From Azospirillum brasilense (GTDB lineage: Bacteria; Pseudomonadota; Alphaproteobacteria; Azospirillales; Azospirillaceae), in contig NZ_CP012915.1 in NCBI RefSeq assembly GCF_001315015.1, positions 1,164,501 through 1,228,500 on the forward strand: DNA of 64,000 bases. The letters are read 5' to 3'. The translations under genes and the position numbers were made by a program. Under the pieces are notes generated by a model that searched no databases, was not told the origin of the DNA, and was given only the letters and a program-made list of their open reading frames with translations. Every line of letters starts with the position of its first letter. The stretch's first letter is position 1. Below are positions 1 to 8,348 of the stretch, piece after piece.

Positions 1-58
1 CGACACGGCTTCTTGGTTCGAATGATTTGGAACGATCAATGAAATGGATGGGGCGCTT

Positions 59-145
59 GCCCCCACCCCGGCCCTCCCCCGCTTCGCAGGGGAGGGAGAC
101 CAGTCCCCTCCCTCGCCAAAGGCGGGGGAGGGTTAGGGAGGGGGC
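59..145. repeat. GC-rich interspersed palindromic repeat, copy 1
   Basis: About 87 bases built of alternating C-rich and G-rich blocks. The ends are complementary (GCCCCC and GGGGGC), and inner blocks such as CCCTCCCC and GGGGAGGG can also pair. A second copy with the same layout lies at 33402-33486. It sits just downstream of bioY, so it may serve as a transcript end, but it has no clear U tract. Confidence 0.7.
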
Positions 146-158
146 AAACCCAGCCTGA

Positions 159-752
159 TTAAGCCTGCGACCGGCGGGCGACGACCTTCCAGGCGGCCTG
201 CATAATCGCGGCACCCAGTGCGGTCTTCAGGACCGTGGCGGCCAGGAACGGCGTCAGGCCGAGAGCGACAGCCTTCTCGCCGCCGAACAGGACGGCCATC
301 CAGGCCACGCCCGGAACGAACAGCAGGGCATGGCCGATCGCCAGGGCGCCGACGGCCTTGAGCGGGCTGCGGTCCCAGCCGCGCTCGGCCAGCAAGCCGG
401 TGACGCCGGCGGCCAGGACGAAGCCCAGCAGGTAACCGGCGGTCGGGCCGGCCATGTAGGCCGGGCCGGCGCCCGGACCGGCGAAGACCGGCAGACCGGC
501 GAGGCCTTCCAGCAGGTACAGCAGGACCGTCGCCGTGGCGAGGCGGCTGCCGTAGGCCATGCCGAGCAGGATGACGACCATGCTCTGCATCGTCATCGGC
601 ACCGGCCAGAAGGGCACCTGGACCTTGGCCGAGGCGGCCAGGAGCAGGCTGCCCAGAACCGCCGCGGTGGCGGCGGTGAGCAGGCCGCCCCGCGGGGCGA
701 CCGTCTCGAGAAGCGAAGCGGCACGCTGCGAAAGCGTGTTTGCGAAAGCCAT
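159..752 (-). CDS. bioY: BioY family biotin transporter, substrate-binding membrane subunit
   Basis: A 197-residue, very hydrophobic protein of the usual BioY length, with about six membrane segments. The conserved GPTAGYLLGF stretch (about residues 100-110) is typical of BioY, the S component of energy-coupling-factor biotin importers; BioY can also work without the ATPase units. The gene follows pccA by 38 bases on the same strand and has an AAGGA-like ribosome site. Placing a biotin importer behind a biotin-dependent carboxylase makes functional sense. No bioM or bioN partner is visible here. The first residues are soluble and the start is well placed. Confidence 0.9.
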   Translation of the reverse strand: MAFANTLSQRAASLLETVAPRGGLLTAATAAVLGSLLLAASAKVQVPFWPVPMTMQSMVVILLGMAYGSRLATATVLLYLLEGLAGLPVFAGPGAGPAYMAGPTAGYLLGFVLAAGVTGLLAERGWDRSPLKAVGALAIGHALLFVPGVAWMAVLFGGEKAVALGLTPFLAATVLKTALGAAIMQAAWKVVARRSQA

Positions 753-790
753 CGTCCTTACCTTTCCCTATATGTCGGAGCCCGCTTGGC

Positions 791-2800
791 TCACGCGAAC
801 TCCAGGATCTTCTGATCGACCGCCAGGCTGGAGCCGGGCGTCGCGTGCACCTTGGACACCGTGCCATCCTGCGCCGCGCGCAGGATGTTTTCCATCTTCA
901 TCGCCTCGACCACGGCCAGCACTTCGCCGGCCTTGACCTCCTGCCCCTCGGTCACGGCGACCGAGACGAGCAGGCCGGGCATCGGCGACAGCAGGAACTT
1001 CGACATGTCCGGCGGCGCCTTTACCGGCATCAGCGCGTCGAGCCGCGCGGCGTTGGGCGTCAACACCTTGACCAGCGCTTGGGCGCCGGAGTGGGACAGG
1101 CGGTAACCGACGCCGACGCGGTCCACCTGGACGCAGACATGCGCGCCGTTCACCGTGCCGCGGAACAGCGGCTGGCCGAGCGTCCAGTCGCTCCACACCA
1201 CATGGTGCCTGCCCTCGAAATCGACGGTGTAGCCGATGCGCTGCGGGCTGCCGTCCGTCGGGTGGACATGGACCGGGTGCTGCGCGCCGTCCATCACGAC
1301 AACCCAGTCGTCACGCACCCGGACCTTGTTGCCCGGCATCTTGCCGGAGATCTGGATGTCGCGGTCGTTCAGGCAGCGGTGGATCACCGCAGCGACGGCG
1401 ATCAGGATCGCCGGGTCGTCCGGCGGCAGGTCGGTGGCGTGGAAACCGGTCGGGTATTCCTCGGCGATGAAGTTGGTGGTCAGCCGGCCGTCGACGAAGC
1501 GCTGGTTGGCCATCAGCGAAGCGAGGAACGGGATGTTGTGGCTGACGCCGCGGATGTAATACTGGTCCAGCGCCTCGCGCATGCGGGCGATGGCGGCGTC
1601 GCGCGTCGACCCCCAGCTGCACAGCTTGGCAATCATGGGGTCGTAGTACATGGAAATTTCGCCGCCCTCGTAGACGCCGGTGTCGACGCGGACATGCGGG
1701 TCCTCCGACGGCGGACGGTAGTGGGTCAACCGGCCGGTGGAGGGCAGGAAGTTGCGGAACGGGTCCTCGGCGTAGACGCGGGATTCGATGGCCCAGCCGT
1801 GCAGCTTGATGTCTTCCTGGCGAAGCGTCAGCTTCTCGCCCGCCGCGACGCGGATCATCAGCTCGACGAGGTCGAGGCCGGTGACCAGCTCGGTGACCGG
1901 ATGCTCCACCTGGAGGCGGGTGTTCATCTCCAGGAAGTAGAAGTTGCGCTCGGCATCGACGATGAACTCCACCGTGCCGGCGGACTTGTAGTCCACGGCG
2001 CGGGCCAGCGCCACGGCCTGCTCGCCCATCGCCTTGCGGGTGGCGGCGTCGAGGAAGGGCGACGGCGCCTCCTCGATGACCTTCTGATGGCGGCGCTGGA
2101 TCGAGCATTCGCGCTCGCCCAGATAGAGGGCCGTGCCCTGCCCGTCCGCCAGCACCTGGATCTCGATGTGGCGCGGCTGCTGGATGTATTTCTCGACGAA
2201 GACGCGGTCGTCGGCGAAGGAGGAGCGCGCCTCGTTCTGGGCCGAGCGGAAGCCTTCGCGGGCCTCCTCGTCGTTCCAGGCCACGCGCATGCCCTTGCCG
2301 CCGCCGCCGGCCGATGCCTTGATCATCACCGGATAGCCGATGTCGCGGGCGATGGTCACCGCCTCGCTGTCGTCGGCGATGACGCCCAGATAGCCGGGCA
2401 CCGTGCTGACGCCCGCGGCCTTGGCCAACTTCTTGGACTCGATCTTGTCGCCCATCGCCTGGATGGCGTGGGCGTCCGGGCCGATGAAGGCGATCCCGGC
2501 GGCGGCCAGTGCCTCCTGGAACTCGCGCTTCTCCGACAGGAAGCCGTAGCCGGGATGGACGGCCTGGGCGCCGGTCTTCTTGCAGGCGTCGACGATGCGG
2601 TCGATCAGCAGGTAGCTCTGCGCCGAGGGGGCGGCGCCGATGTGGACGGCCTCGTCGGCCATCTCGACATGCAGGGCGTTCTTGTCGGCGTCCGAATAGA
2701 CGGCGACCGTCTTGATGCCCAGGCGGCGCGCCGTGCGGATGACGCGGCAGGCGATCTCGCCGCGGTTCGCGATCAGGATCTTGGAGAACAGGGTCGTCAT
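791..2800 (-). CDS. pccA: Propionyl-CoA (acyl-CoA) carboxylase alpha subunit, biotin-containing
   Basis: A 669-residue biotin carboxylase/biotin carrier fusion. The N-terminal carboxylase starts ILIANRGEIACRVIR. An ATP-grasp domain follows with a glycine-rich GGGGKGMR loop near residue 165, then the conserved EMNTRLQVEH motif. A linker (BT) domain precedes the C-terminal biotinyl domain, whose VEAMKMEN motif puts the biotinylated lysine at residue 635, 34 residues from the end. Together with PccB it would carboxylate propionyl-CoA to methylmalonyl-CoA. The next-door beta subunit and ScfR-type regulator favour propionyl-CoA over methylcrotonyl-CoA as substrate. It lies 14 bases after pccB in the same operon. 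Confidence 0.93.
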   Translation of the reverse strand: MTTLFSKILIANRGEIACRVIRTARRLGIKTVAVYSDADKNALHVEMADEAVHIGAAPSAQSYLLIDRIVDACKKTGAQAVHPGYGFLSEKREFQEALAAAGIAFIGPDAHAIQAMGDKIESKKLAKAAGVSTVPGYLGVIADDSEAVTIARDIGYPVMIKASAGGGGKGMRVAWNDEEAREGFRSAQNEARSSFADDRVFVEKYIQQPRHIEIQVLADGQGTALYLGERECSIQRRHQKVIEEAPSPFLDAATRKAMGEQAVALARAVDYKSAGTVEFIVDAERNFYFLEMNTRLQVEHPVTELVTGLDLVELMIRVAAGEKLTLRQEDIKLHGWAIESRVYAEDPFRNFLPSTGRLTHYRPPSEDPHVRVDTGVYEGGEISMYYDPMIAKLCSWGSTRDAAIARMREALDQYYIRGVSHNIPFLASLMANQRFVDGRLTTNFIAEEYPTGFHATDLPPDDPAILIAVAAVIHRCLNDRDIQISGKMPGNKVRVRDDWVVVMDGAQHPVHVHPTDGSPQRIGYTVDFEGRHHVVWSDWTLGQPLFRGTVNGAHVCVQVDRVGVGYRLSHSGAQALVKVLTPNAARLDALMPVKAPPDMSKFLLSPMPGLLVSVAVTEGQEVKAGEVLAVVEAMKMENILRAAQDGTVSKVHATPGSSLAVDQKILEFA

Positions 2801-2814
2801 GGGGCGGCGCGCCT

Positions 2815-4347
2815 TCAGAGCGGGATGTTGTCGTGCTTGCGCCAGGGGTTCTGGAGCTGCTTGTTCTTCAGCATGGACAGCGCCTTAATGACGCGCCGGC
2901 GGGTGCCGTGCGGCATGATGACGTCATCGATGTAGCCGCGCGACGCCGCCACGAACGGGTTGGCGAACTTCTGCCGGTACTCCTCGGTGCGCGCCTCGAT
3001 CTTGGCGGTGTCGCCGATGTCGCCGCGGAAGATGATCTCCACAGCACCTTTCGGCCCCATCACCGCGATCTCCGCCGACGGCCAGGCGTAGTTGATGTCG
3101 CCGCGCAGGTGCTTGGACGCCATCACGTCATAGGCGCCGCCGTAGGCCTTGCGCGTGATGACGGTGATCTTCGGCACGGTGGCCTCGGCGTAGGCGAACA
3201 GCAGCTTGGCACCGTGCTTGATGATGCCGCCGTATTCCTGCGAGGTGCCGGGCATGAAGCCGGGGACGTCCACCAGGGTCAGGATCGGAATCTCGAAGGC
3301 GTCGCAGAAGCGCACGAAGCGCGCGGCCTTCTTGGAGCTGTCGATGTCCAGGCAGCCGGCTAGCACCATCGGCTGGTTGGCGACGATGCCGACCGTGCTG
3401 CCGTTCATGCGGCCGAAGCCGATGATGATGTTCTTGGCGTAATCGGGCTGAAGCTCGAAGAAGTCGCCCTCGTCGACCGTCTTGAGGATCAGCTCCTTCA
3501 TGTCGTAGGGCTTGTTCGGGTTCTCCGGCACCAGCGTGTCGAGCGACAGGTCGTCGCGGTCGATCGGGTCGGTGCAGGGACGCTCCGGCGCCCGCTCGCG
3601 GTTGGAGGCCGGCAGGAAGTCGATGAAGCGGCGGAGCTGGAGCAGCGCCTCGACATCGTTCTCGAAGGCCATGTCGGCGACGCCGGACTTGCTGGAATGG
3701 GTGATCGCCCCGCCCAGCTCCTCCGCCGTCACCACCTCGTGGGTGACCGTCTTCACCACGTCCGGGCCGGTCACGAACATGTAGGAGCTGTCCTTCACCA
3801 TGAAGATGAAGTCGGTCATGGCCGGCGAATAGACCGCACCGCCGGCGCACGGCCCCATGATCAGGGAGATCTGCGGGATGACGCCCGAGGCATTGACGTT
3901 GCGCTGGAACACCTCGGCGTAGCCGCCGAGCGAGGCCACGCCCTCCTGGATGCGGGCGCCGCCGGAATCGTTCAGGCCGATGACCGGCGCGCCGACCTTC
4001 ATCGCCTGATCCATGATCTTGCAGATCTTCTCGGCGTGGGCTTCCGACAGCGAGCCGCCGAAGACGGTGAAATCCTGGCTGAAGACGAAGACGAGACGCC
4101 CGTTCACCGTGCCGTGACCGGTGACCACGCCGTCGCCGGGAACCTTCTGGCCTTCCATGCCGAAGTCGTTGCAGCGGTGCTGCACGAACATGTCGAACTC
4201 CTCGAACGAGCCTTCGTCGAGGAAGAGTTCGATGCGCTCCCGCGCGGTCAGCTTGCCCTTGGCGTGCTGCGCGGCGACGCGCTTTTCGCCGCCGCCCAGC
4301 CGCGCACCGGAGCGCATGGCGTCCAACTTGGCCAGAATTTCTTGCAT
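2815..4347 (-). CDS. pccB: Propionyl-CoA carboxylase beta subunit (carboxyltransferase)
   Basis: A 510-residue carboxyltransferase with the two crotonase-fold halves of the family. The first half carries the acyl-CoA oxyanion-hole region (GGARIQEGV and [12 protein letters not shown]). The second carries [16 protein letters not shown] and the [12 protein letters not shown] motif. Length and ending ([11 protein letters not shown]) match bacterial PccB. It transfers the carboxyl group from biotin on PccA to propionyl-CoA. It is the first gene of pccB-pccA-bioY and is divergent from the ScfR-like regulator; the 219-base spacer contains TTTGCAAA-like boxes that probably control it. Confidence 0.94.
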   Translation of the reverse strand: MQEILAKLDAMRSGARLGGGEKRVAAQHAKGKLTARERIELFLDEGSFEEFDMFVQHRCNDFGMEGQKVPGDGVVTGHGTVNGRLVFVFSQDFTVFGGSLSEAHAEKICKIMDQAMKVGAPVIGLNDSGGARIQEGVASLGGYAEVFQRNVNASGVIPQISLIMGPCAGGAVYSPAMTDFIFMVKDSSYMFVTGPDVVKTVTHEVVTAEELGGAITHSSKSGVADMAFENDVEALLQLRRFIDFLPASNRERAPERPCTDPIDRDDLSLDTLVPENPNKPYDMKELILKTVDEGDFFELQPDYAKNIIIGFGRMNGSTVGIVANQPMVLAGCLDIDSSKKAARFVRFCDAFEIPILTLVDVPGFMPGTSQEYGGIIKHGAKLLFAYAEATVPKITVITRKAYGGAYDVMASKHLRGDINYAWPSAEIAVMGPKGAVEIIFRGDIGDTAKIEARTEEYRQKFANPFVAASRGYIDDVIMPHGTRRRVIKALSMLKNKQLQNPWRKHDNIPL

Positions 4348-4437
4348 CAGGCGTTTCCCACTTTGGCGAGCGGCGGAGGACCTTGCGAACCTTGTGGCAG
4401 CGGTCCCCTCACCGGAACGCCTGGATTATTCACAAGA

Positions 4438-4527
4438 TTTGCAACAGGGCAATTGGCCGGGCGGGAAAAATGTGCGAAGTTGCGAACATCTTTGCAAACG
4501 CAGCGCGCGGTTTGCCAAGATTGCAAA
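4438..4527. promoter_or_regulatory. Cluster of TTTGCAAA-like boxes, candidate ScfR/PccR operator
   Basis: In the spacer between pccB and the divergent regulator are GTTGCGAA (4479-4486), four bases, then a perfect TTTGCAAA (4491-4498). TTTGCCAA follows at 4511-4518, with ATTGCAAA at 4520-4527 and TTTGCAAC at 4438-4445. The 8-4-8 layout matches the site reported for Rhodobacter PccR, recalled from the literature and not searched. A CATAAT element at 4540-4545 could be the minus-10 of the regulator gene. Confidence 0.6.
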
Positions 4528-4566
4528 TATGCACTTCGGCATAATCTTCGGGTGATAGGCGGGTCC

Positions 4567-6015
4567 ATGCAGAAGCTCTTCCTCGGCTACAAGCTCCGCC
4601 GCCTGCGCGAACAGCGCGGGCTGACCCAGGCGGCGCTGGCCAAGACGTTGGACCTGTCGCCGAGCTACCTGAACCAGATCGAGAACAACCAGCGCCCGCT
4701 GACCCTGCCGGTGCTGCTGAAGATCTCCGCCGTGTTCGAGGTGGACCTGTCCAACTTCGTGGAGGACGAGGACAGCCGTCTGGTCGCCGACCTGCGCGAG
4801 GCCCTGGCCGACCCGCTGTTCGCCGGGGCGCCCTTGACCAACGCCGAACTGCGCAGCGCCGTCGGCTCCAGCCCGGAGCTGGCCCGCCGCGTGCTGAGCC
4901 TGCACCAGGCCTACCAGAAGCTTCACGAGCGGGTGCAGTCGCTGGCCGACAGCCTGTCCAACCAGGAGCCGAGCGACGCCTTCGCCGGGCCGCAGTTCCC
5001 TTACGAGGAGGTCCGCGACTACTTCCACTATTGCAACAACTACATCGGCCCGCTGGACGAGGCGGCGGAAAATCTCTGGAACACGGAGAAGATCCACTCC
5101 GGCGCCCTGCTGAACGAGCTGGCCGCCTATCTGAAGCGGCGGCACGACGTCCGTGTGAAGATCGTCGCCGACGATGGCGAGACGGCCATGCGCAGCTACG
5201 ACGGCAGCACCGGCACACTGCGCCTCTCGGCCCTGCTGAACGGCCCCAGCCGCGCCTTCCACATGGCCCACCAGATCGCCCTGCTGGGCTTCGGCGACGT
5301 CATCGAGGATCTGGTCGTCCAGGCGAAGTTCTCCAGCGAGGATGCCCAGTCGATCTGCCGGGTCGGGCTCGCCAACTACTTCGCGGGGGCGCTGGTCCTT
5401 CCCTACCGCGCTTTCGCCGCCCAGGCGCGCGCGCTGCGCCACGACGTGGAGCAGTTGCAGAGCCGCTTCGGCGCCAGCTTCGAGCAGGTCTGCCACCGGC
5501 TGTCCACCCTGCAACGGCCGGGGGCGCGGGGCCTGCCCTTCTACTTCGTGCGGGTGGACATGGCCGGCAACATCACCAAGCGCCATTCCGCCACGCGCTT
5601 CCACTTCGCGCGCTTCGGCGGCGCCTGCCCGCTGTGGAACGTGCACGAGGCCTTCGCCCAGCCCGGCAAGATCCTCGTGCAGTTCGCCACGATGCCCGAC
5701 CGCACCACCTACATCGGCATCGCCCGCACGGTGACCAAGCGCGGCGGCGCCTATCTGAAGCCGTCGCGCCAGTTCGCCGTCGGGCTGGGCTGCGAGGCGA
5801 CCCACGCCAACGAGATCGTCTACGCCGCCGGCATCGACACCTCCAACGAGGCCGCCGCCGTACCGATCGGCGTGAACTGCCGCATCTGCGAGCGCACCGA
5901 CTGCCAGCAGCGCGCCTTCCCGCCCATCGGCAGCCAGCTGTCGGTGGACGAGCACCACCGCAGCTTCGTCCCCTACCTGTTCACCCAGGAGGGTCGGTCC
6001 GTGGAGAAGGCCTGA
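4567..6015 (+). CDS. ScfR/PccR-type short-chain acyl-CoA-responsive XRE regulator
   Basis: A 482-residue regulator. Residues 8-62 form an XRE helix-turn-helix (LRRLREQRGLTQAALAK). A middle IrrE-like region (about 190-310) and a C-terminal DUF2083-like region follow, ending with a cysteine-rich CRICERTDCQQR motif. This architecture is that of ScfR regulators (PccR, RamB, MccR), which sense short-chain acyl-CoAs and control propionyl-CoA, acetate or methylcitrate genes. The start chosen is the ATG opening MQKLFLGYKLRRL; the frame is open further upstream only because it overlaps pccB. Divergence from pccB and the TTTGCAAA boxes indicate it controls the pcc operon and probably itself. The exact ligand is inferred. 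Confidence 0.85.
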   Translation: MQKLFLGYKLRRLREQRGLTQAALAKTLDLSPSYLNQIENNQRPLTLPVLLKISAVFEVDLSNFVEDEDSRLVADLREALADPLFAGAPLTNAELRSAVGSSPELARRVLSLHQAYQKLHERVQSLADSLSNQEPSDAFAGPQFPYEEVRDYFHYCNNYIGPLDEAAENLWNTEKIHSGALLNELAAYLKRRHDVRVKIVADDGETAMRSYDGSTGTLRLSALLNGPSRAFHMAHQIALLGFGDVIEDLVVQAKFSSEDAQSICRVGLANYFAGALVLPYRAFAAQARALRHDVEQLQSRFGASFEQVCHRLSTLQRPGARGLPFYFVRVDMAGNITKRHSATRFHFARFGGACPLWNVHEAFAQPGKILVQFATMPDRTTYIGIARTVTKRGGAYLKPSRQFAVGLGCEATHANEIVYAAGIDTSNEAAAVPIGVNCRICERTDCQQRAFPPIGSQLSVDEHHRSFVPYLFTQEGRSVEKA

Positions 6016-6019
6016 ACGG

Positions 6020-6049
6020 TTGGCGATTCCGCTACGGCCGCTCTATCAT
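6020..6049 (+). promoter_or_regulatory. Possible sigma-70 promoter for the racemase gene
   Basis: TTGGCG (6020-6025) is followed after 18 bases by TATCAT (6044-6049), 28 bases before the racemase start. The match is moderate, and read-through from the regulator gene 61 bases upstream is equally possible. Confidence 0.35.
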
Positions 6050-6076
6050 CCGCGGGCCAACCGATAGGATCACGAC

Positions 6077-6805
6077 ATGACGACGCCCACCGCCCGGCCC
6101 CTGCCCCAGAAGACCATCGGCGTCCTCGGCGGCATGAGCAACCAGGCCACCGCCGAATATTACCGCCTGCTGAACGAGGGGCTGAATGCCCAGTTCGGCG
6201 GCTGGGACAACGGCGAGATCGTCATCGTCAGCGTCAACTTCGGCAACATCGAGCATTTCGTCCGCCAGAACGAATGGGACGCCGCGCAGCGGTATCTGTC
6301 CGGCAAGGTCGACGCGCTGGAGCGCGCCGGGGCCGACGTGATCCTGTGCGTGTCGAACACCATGCACCGCGTGGTCGAGCCGATCATGGCGGAGCGCGCC
6401 ACCCCCTTCATCCACATCGCCGACCCGACCGGCGCCGCAATGCGGGCCGCCGGCCTGTCGCGGGTCGCGCTGCTCGGCACGATGGCGACGATGCTCTCCG
6501 AGGACCTGCGCCGCCGTTACAAGGAGCGCTTTGGGGTCGAGATCATGGTGCCGTCCGACGCCGACAAGGCGACGGTGGACCGCATCATCTTCGACGAGTT
6601 GGTCCGGCGCGACCTGCGCCCGGAGTCCAAGGCCCAATACCTGGAGATCATCGACCGGATGGCCGCCGACGGAGCGCAGGGGGTGATCCTCGGCTGCACG
6701 GAGATCTTTCTGCTGGTCGATCAGGCCGACCGGCCGGATTTCCCGATGTTCAACACGACGGCGCTCCACACCGACGCCGCGGTGGCCTTCGCCCTGGGCG
6801 AGTAA
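6077..6805 (+). CDS. Aspartate/glutamate racemase family protein
   Basis: A 242-residue member of the cofactor-independent amino-acid racemase family. It opens with the family motif GVLGGMSNQATAEYY. The two catalytic-cysteine regions are present as CVSNTMH (about residue 93) and LGCTEIFLL (about residue 208). Length matches YgeA-type broad-specificity racemases. It would interconvert L and D forms of aspartate, glutamate or another amino acid; the substrate cannot be told from sequence. It follows the ScfR-like regulator on the same strand by 61 bases, with a possible promoter of its own, so a link to propionate metabolism is not indicated. Confidence 0.85.
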   Translation: MTTPTARPLPQKTIGVLGGMSNQATAEYYRLLNEGLNAQFGGWDNGEIVIVSVNFGNIEHFVRQNEWDAAQRYLSGKVDALERAGADVILCVSNTMHRVVEPIMAERATPFIHIADPTGAAMRAAGLSRVALLGTMATMLSEDLRRRYKERFGVEIMVPSDADKATVDRIIFDELVRRDLRPESKAQYLEIIDRMAADGAQGVILGCTEIFLLVDQADRPDFPMFNTTALHTDAAVAFALGE

Positions 6806-6853
6806 GCGAATGAGCTTCGCCCGGGAAACGGGTTCTCCCATAGTTTTCATGGA

Positions 6854-7578
6854 TCAGGCTGGGAGGAGGACGCGACGGCGCAACAGATCGAAGCTGGCGC
6901 GTCCGTACATCTGACGCTTGATCAGCTTCAGCTTGTTGACCTGCGCCTCTGCCTGCCCGCTGCTCCAGGGCATGGTGAGCGCTGCTTTGACGGCTGCCTT
7001 GTCCTGCCTCACGCCGGCAGAAGGGTTCGACGGCTGGGATGCCGCAGGACAGCGCGTCGGTGAGCCAAGCGCCCAAAACGGTGGAGGGAGTGGCGGGAGT
7101 CGGATCCGATCGCACTCCGTAGCGTCTGATCAGTTCAGCAAAGCGGCGTATCAAGCCGCGACCTTTGGCGACCTCCGGGTCCTGAGAAATCCGGGCGATG
7201 GCCTCAGTTGCGGCAGCGTCAAGGTTCTGCGGCGCTTGCACCAGCCGCCATCCCAGTTGCCGGGACGACATCAGGCCAGGGAACAGACCAGCAGACGAGG
7301 CTGACGCGGATTCTATGGGACTGGGGCGCCACGTGTGCGGCGTGACCTTGGCCGGGGTGGTGCGCCGCTGGCTCAGCCAGTGGCGCACCCGCTTGGTCAA
7401 TCTGGAAAAGCCGCGGTCTTGGAGTTCCCGCCGCGGCATTCTCGTTGCCCGCGGCAAGGCGGGCTTCGAGGTGCTCACGGTACGGAGCGAGGATGCCAAG
7501 CCCGGATTCCCGTGCGGCCCGCTCAGGAAATTGCTGCGCGTGGACGTAGCTGCGCACAGTAGCGCGGGTGTGTCCCAT
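6854..7578 (-). pseudogene. ISL3-family transposase remnant with two frameshifts
   Basis: Three pieces in different minus-strand frames join into the C-terminal part of an ISL3-type transposase. The 5' piece (about 7440-7578) reads RATVRSYVHAQQFPERA. The middle piece (about 7010-7430) reads LTKRVRHWLSQRR and GWRLVQAPQNLD. The 3' piece (6854 to about 7015) reads PWSSGQAEAQVNKLKLIKRQMYGRASF. Frames change near 7435 and near 7015. The N-terminal zinc-finger region is missing and no terminal inverted repeats were recognised. The gene is dead. Family assignment rests on recognising the ISL3 C-terminal signature. Confidence 0.8.
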
Positions 7579-7649
7579 CGTCAGGCTGATCGTAAGCAGC
7601 TTCTCGCCAGCCGCGAAAGATCGGCCACCGGAACCGCGCAGGGAGCGGC

Positions 7650-7757
7650 CAGTCCAGTTCAGTGTCGGCCTTCATCGCCACCGCCTTCACCCAGAACAAC
7701 GCCGACGCCGCCAAAACGCAGTGGCGCCAAGTGGCCGAACAGGTTCGCCTCAAGCTG
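7650..7757 (+). pseudogene. IS256-family transposase fragment
   Basis: A plus-strand stretch of roughly 35 codons reads SAFIATAFTQNNADAAK followed by TQWRQVAEQVR. This matches the central part of IS256 (mutator-type) transposases just before their conserved LPKLAELMDEAE segment. Similarity stops abruptly near 7757, and nothing resembling the catalytic motifs is present on either side. It abuts the ISL3 remnant, pointing to successive insertions and deletions beside the tRNA gene. Confidence 0.6.
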
Positions 7758-7803
7758 CTGCTGCAAAATTTGCAAACGCTGCAAAAATTCAGAACGGAGA
7801 GGG

Positions 7804-7897
7804 TGGCGGAGGGGATGGGATTCGAACCCACGATAGGGGTTTGAGCCCCTATAACGGTTTAGCAAACCGCCGCCTTCAGCCTCTCGGCCACCCCTCC
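7804..7897 (-). tRNA. tRNA-Ser (anticodon GCU)
   Basis: On the minus strand the acceptor arm GGAGGGG (7891-7897) pairs with CCCCTCC (7808-7814), and an encoded CCA follows (7804-7806). The anticodon loop TTTGCTAAA places GCT at 7861-7863. The T loop GGTTCGAATCC is intact, and a long variable arm between anticodon and T arms is typical of class II serine tRNAs. It reads AGC/AGU codons. All stems are intact. Confidence 0.95.
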
Positions 7898-7936
7898 TAC
7901 CGGGTCGGCGCTCTGTGGCGCCGCTGGCGTGGGTGC

Positions 7937-7965
7937 GTTCTAACGATCCGGATGGGGCCTGTCAA
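7937..7965 (-). promoter_or_regulatory. Sigma-70 promoter of tRNA-Ser
   Basis: Reading the minus strand, a perfect TTGACA (7960-7965) is separated by 17 bases from TAGAAC (7937-7942). Transcription would start near 7930, about 33 bases before the mature tRNA 5' end. Confidence 0.75.
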
Positions 7966-8013
7966 CGCTTACTCGCCAAAAATTTGGAGCAAGGCCGAAA
8001 GGAACGAAATCTG

Positions 8014-8027
8014 TATAAAATTTTATA
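8014..8027. promoter_or_regulatory. Perfect 14-base AT-only palindrome upstream of a small basic protein
   Basis: TATAAAATTTTATA is fully self-complementary and lies in an AT-rich patch (about 7980-8060) within otherwise GC-rich DNA, 69 bases upstream of the next start codon. It could be a promoter element or a binding site for an AT-preferring protein. Confidence 0.4.
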
Positions 8028-8095
8028 TACTTTTTAGAAAATTGGAGGTAGTTTACCACCAGAACGCGATAGCAATCTTTGGTCAGGGGGACGCC

Positions 8096-8329
8096 ATGAG
8101 CTTGTCACGCCGCTGCGCCGAAACGCTGATCGATCTGGTCGAGATCAAGCTGAGCTGCCTGGAGATCACCGACCGCGAAGACCTTCGTGAGAAGGAACTG
8201 CTGCTGCGTTGCGTTCAGGAATTGAAAGCCGAGGTTCGCGGCGAGAACGGGACCACGGCCGCGTTCGCGGCGCCCAAGCGGCGCGGCCGCCGGCCCAAGC
8301 ATTTGCAGCTCCAGGATCTGCACGCCTGA
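8096..8329 (+). CDS. Small basic-tailed hypothetical protein with AT-hook-like motif
   Basis: A 77-residue protein. The first 50 residues are predicted helical and charged (CAETLIDLVEIKLSCLE, then REDLREKELLLRCVQEL). The tail is basic, with KRRGRRPKH near residue 62, resembling but not matching exactly the RGRP core of AT-hooks. I do not recognise a named family. The start ATG is the one opening MSLSRRCAETL, preceded by an AT-rich leader and a GGGGGA-type ribosome site. It converges on the histidine kinase gene. A DNA-binding role is a guess from the tail only. Confidence 0.7.
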   Translation: MSLSRRCAETLIDLVEIKLSCLEITDREDLREKELLLRCVQELKAEVRGENGTTAAFAAPKRRGRRPKHLQLQDLHA

Positions 8330-8348
8330 AGCAATCTCTCGGCGTCCG

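Noticed and set aside
740..2935. Long plus-strand open frame of 731 codons antisense to pccA
   Set aside because: It mirrors pccA in the complementary frame, is Arg/His/Gly-rich and matches no family; a GC-rich shadow.
7761..7790. A TTTGCAAA box with flanking CTGCAAAA repeats like the ScfR operator
   Set aside because: It lies downstream of tRNA-Ser and is not in front of any gene, next to dead transposase sequence, so chance is more likely than an operator.
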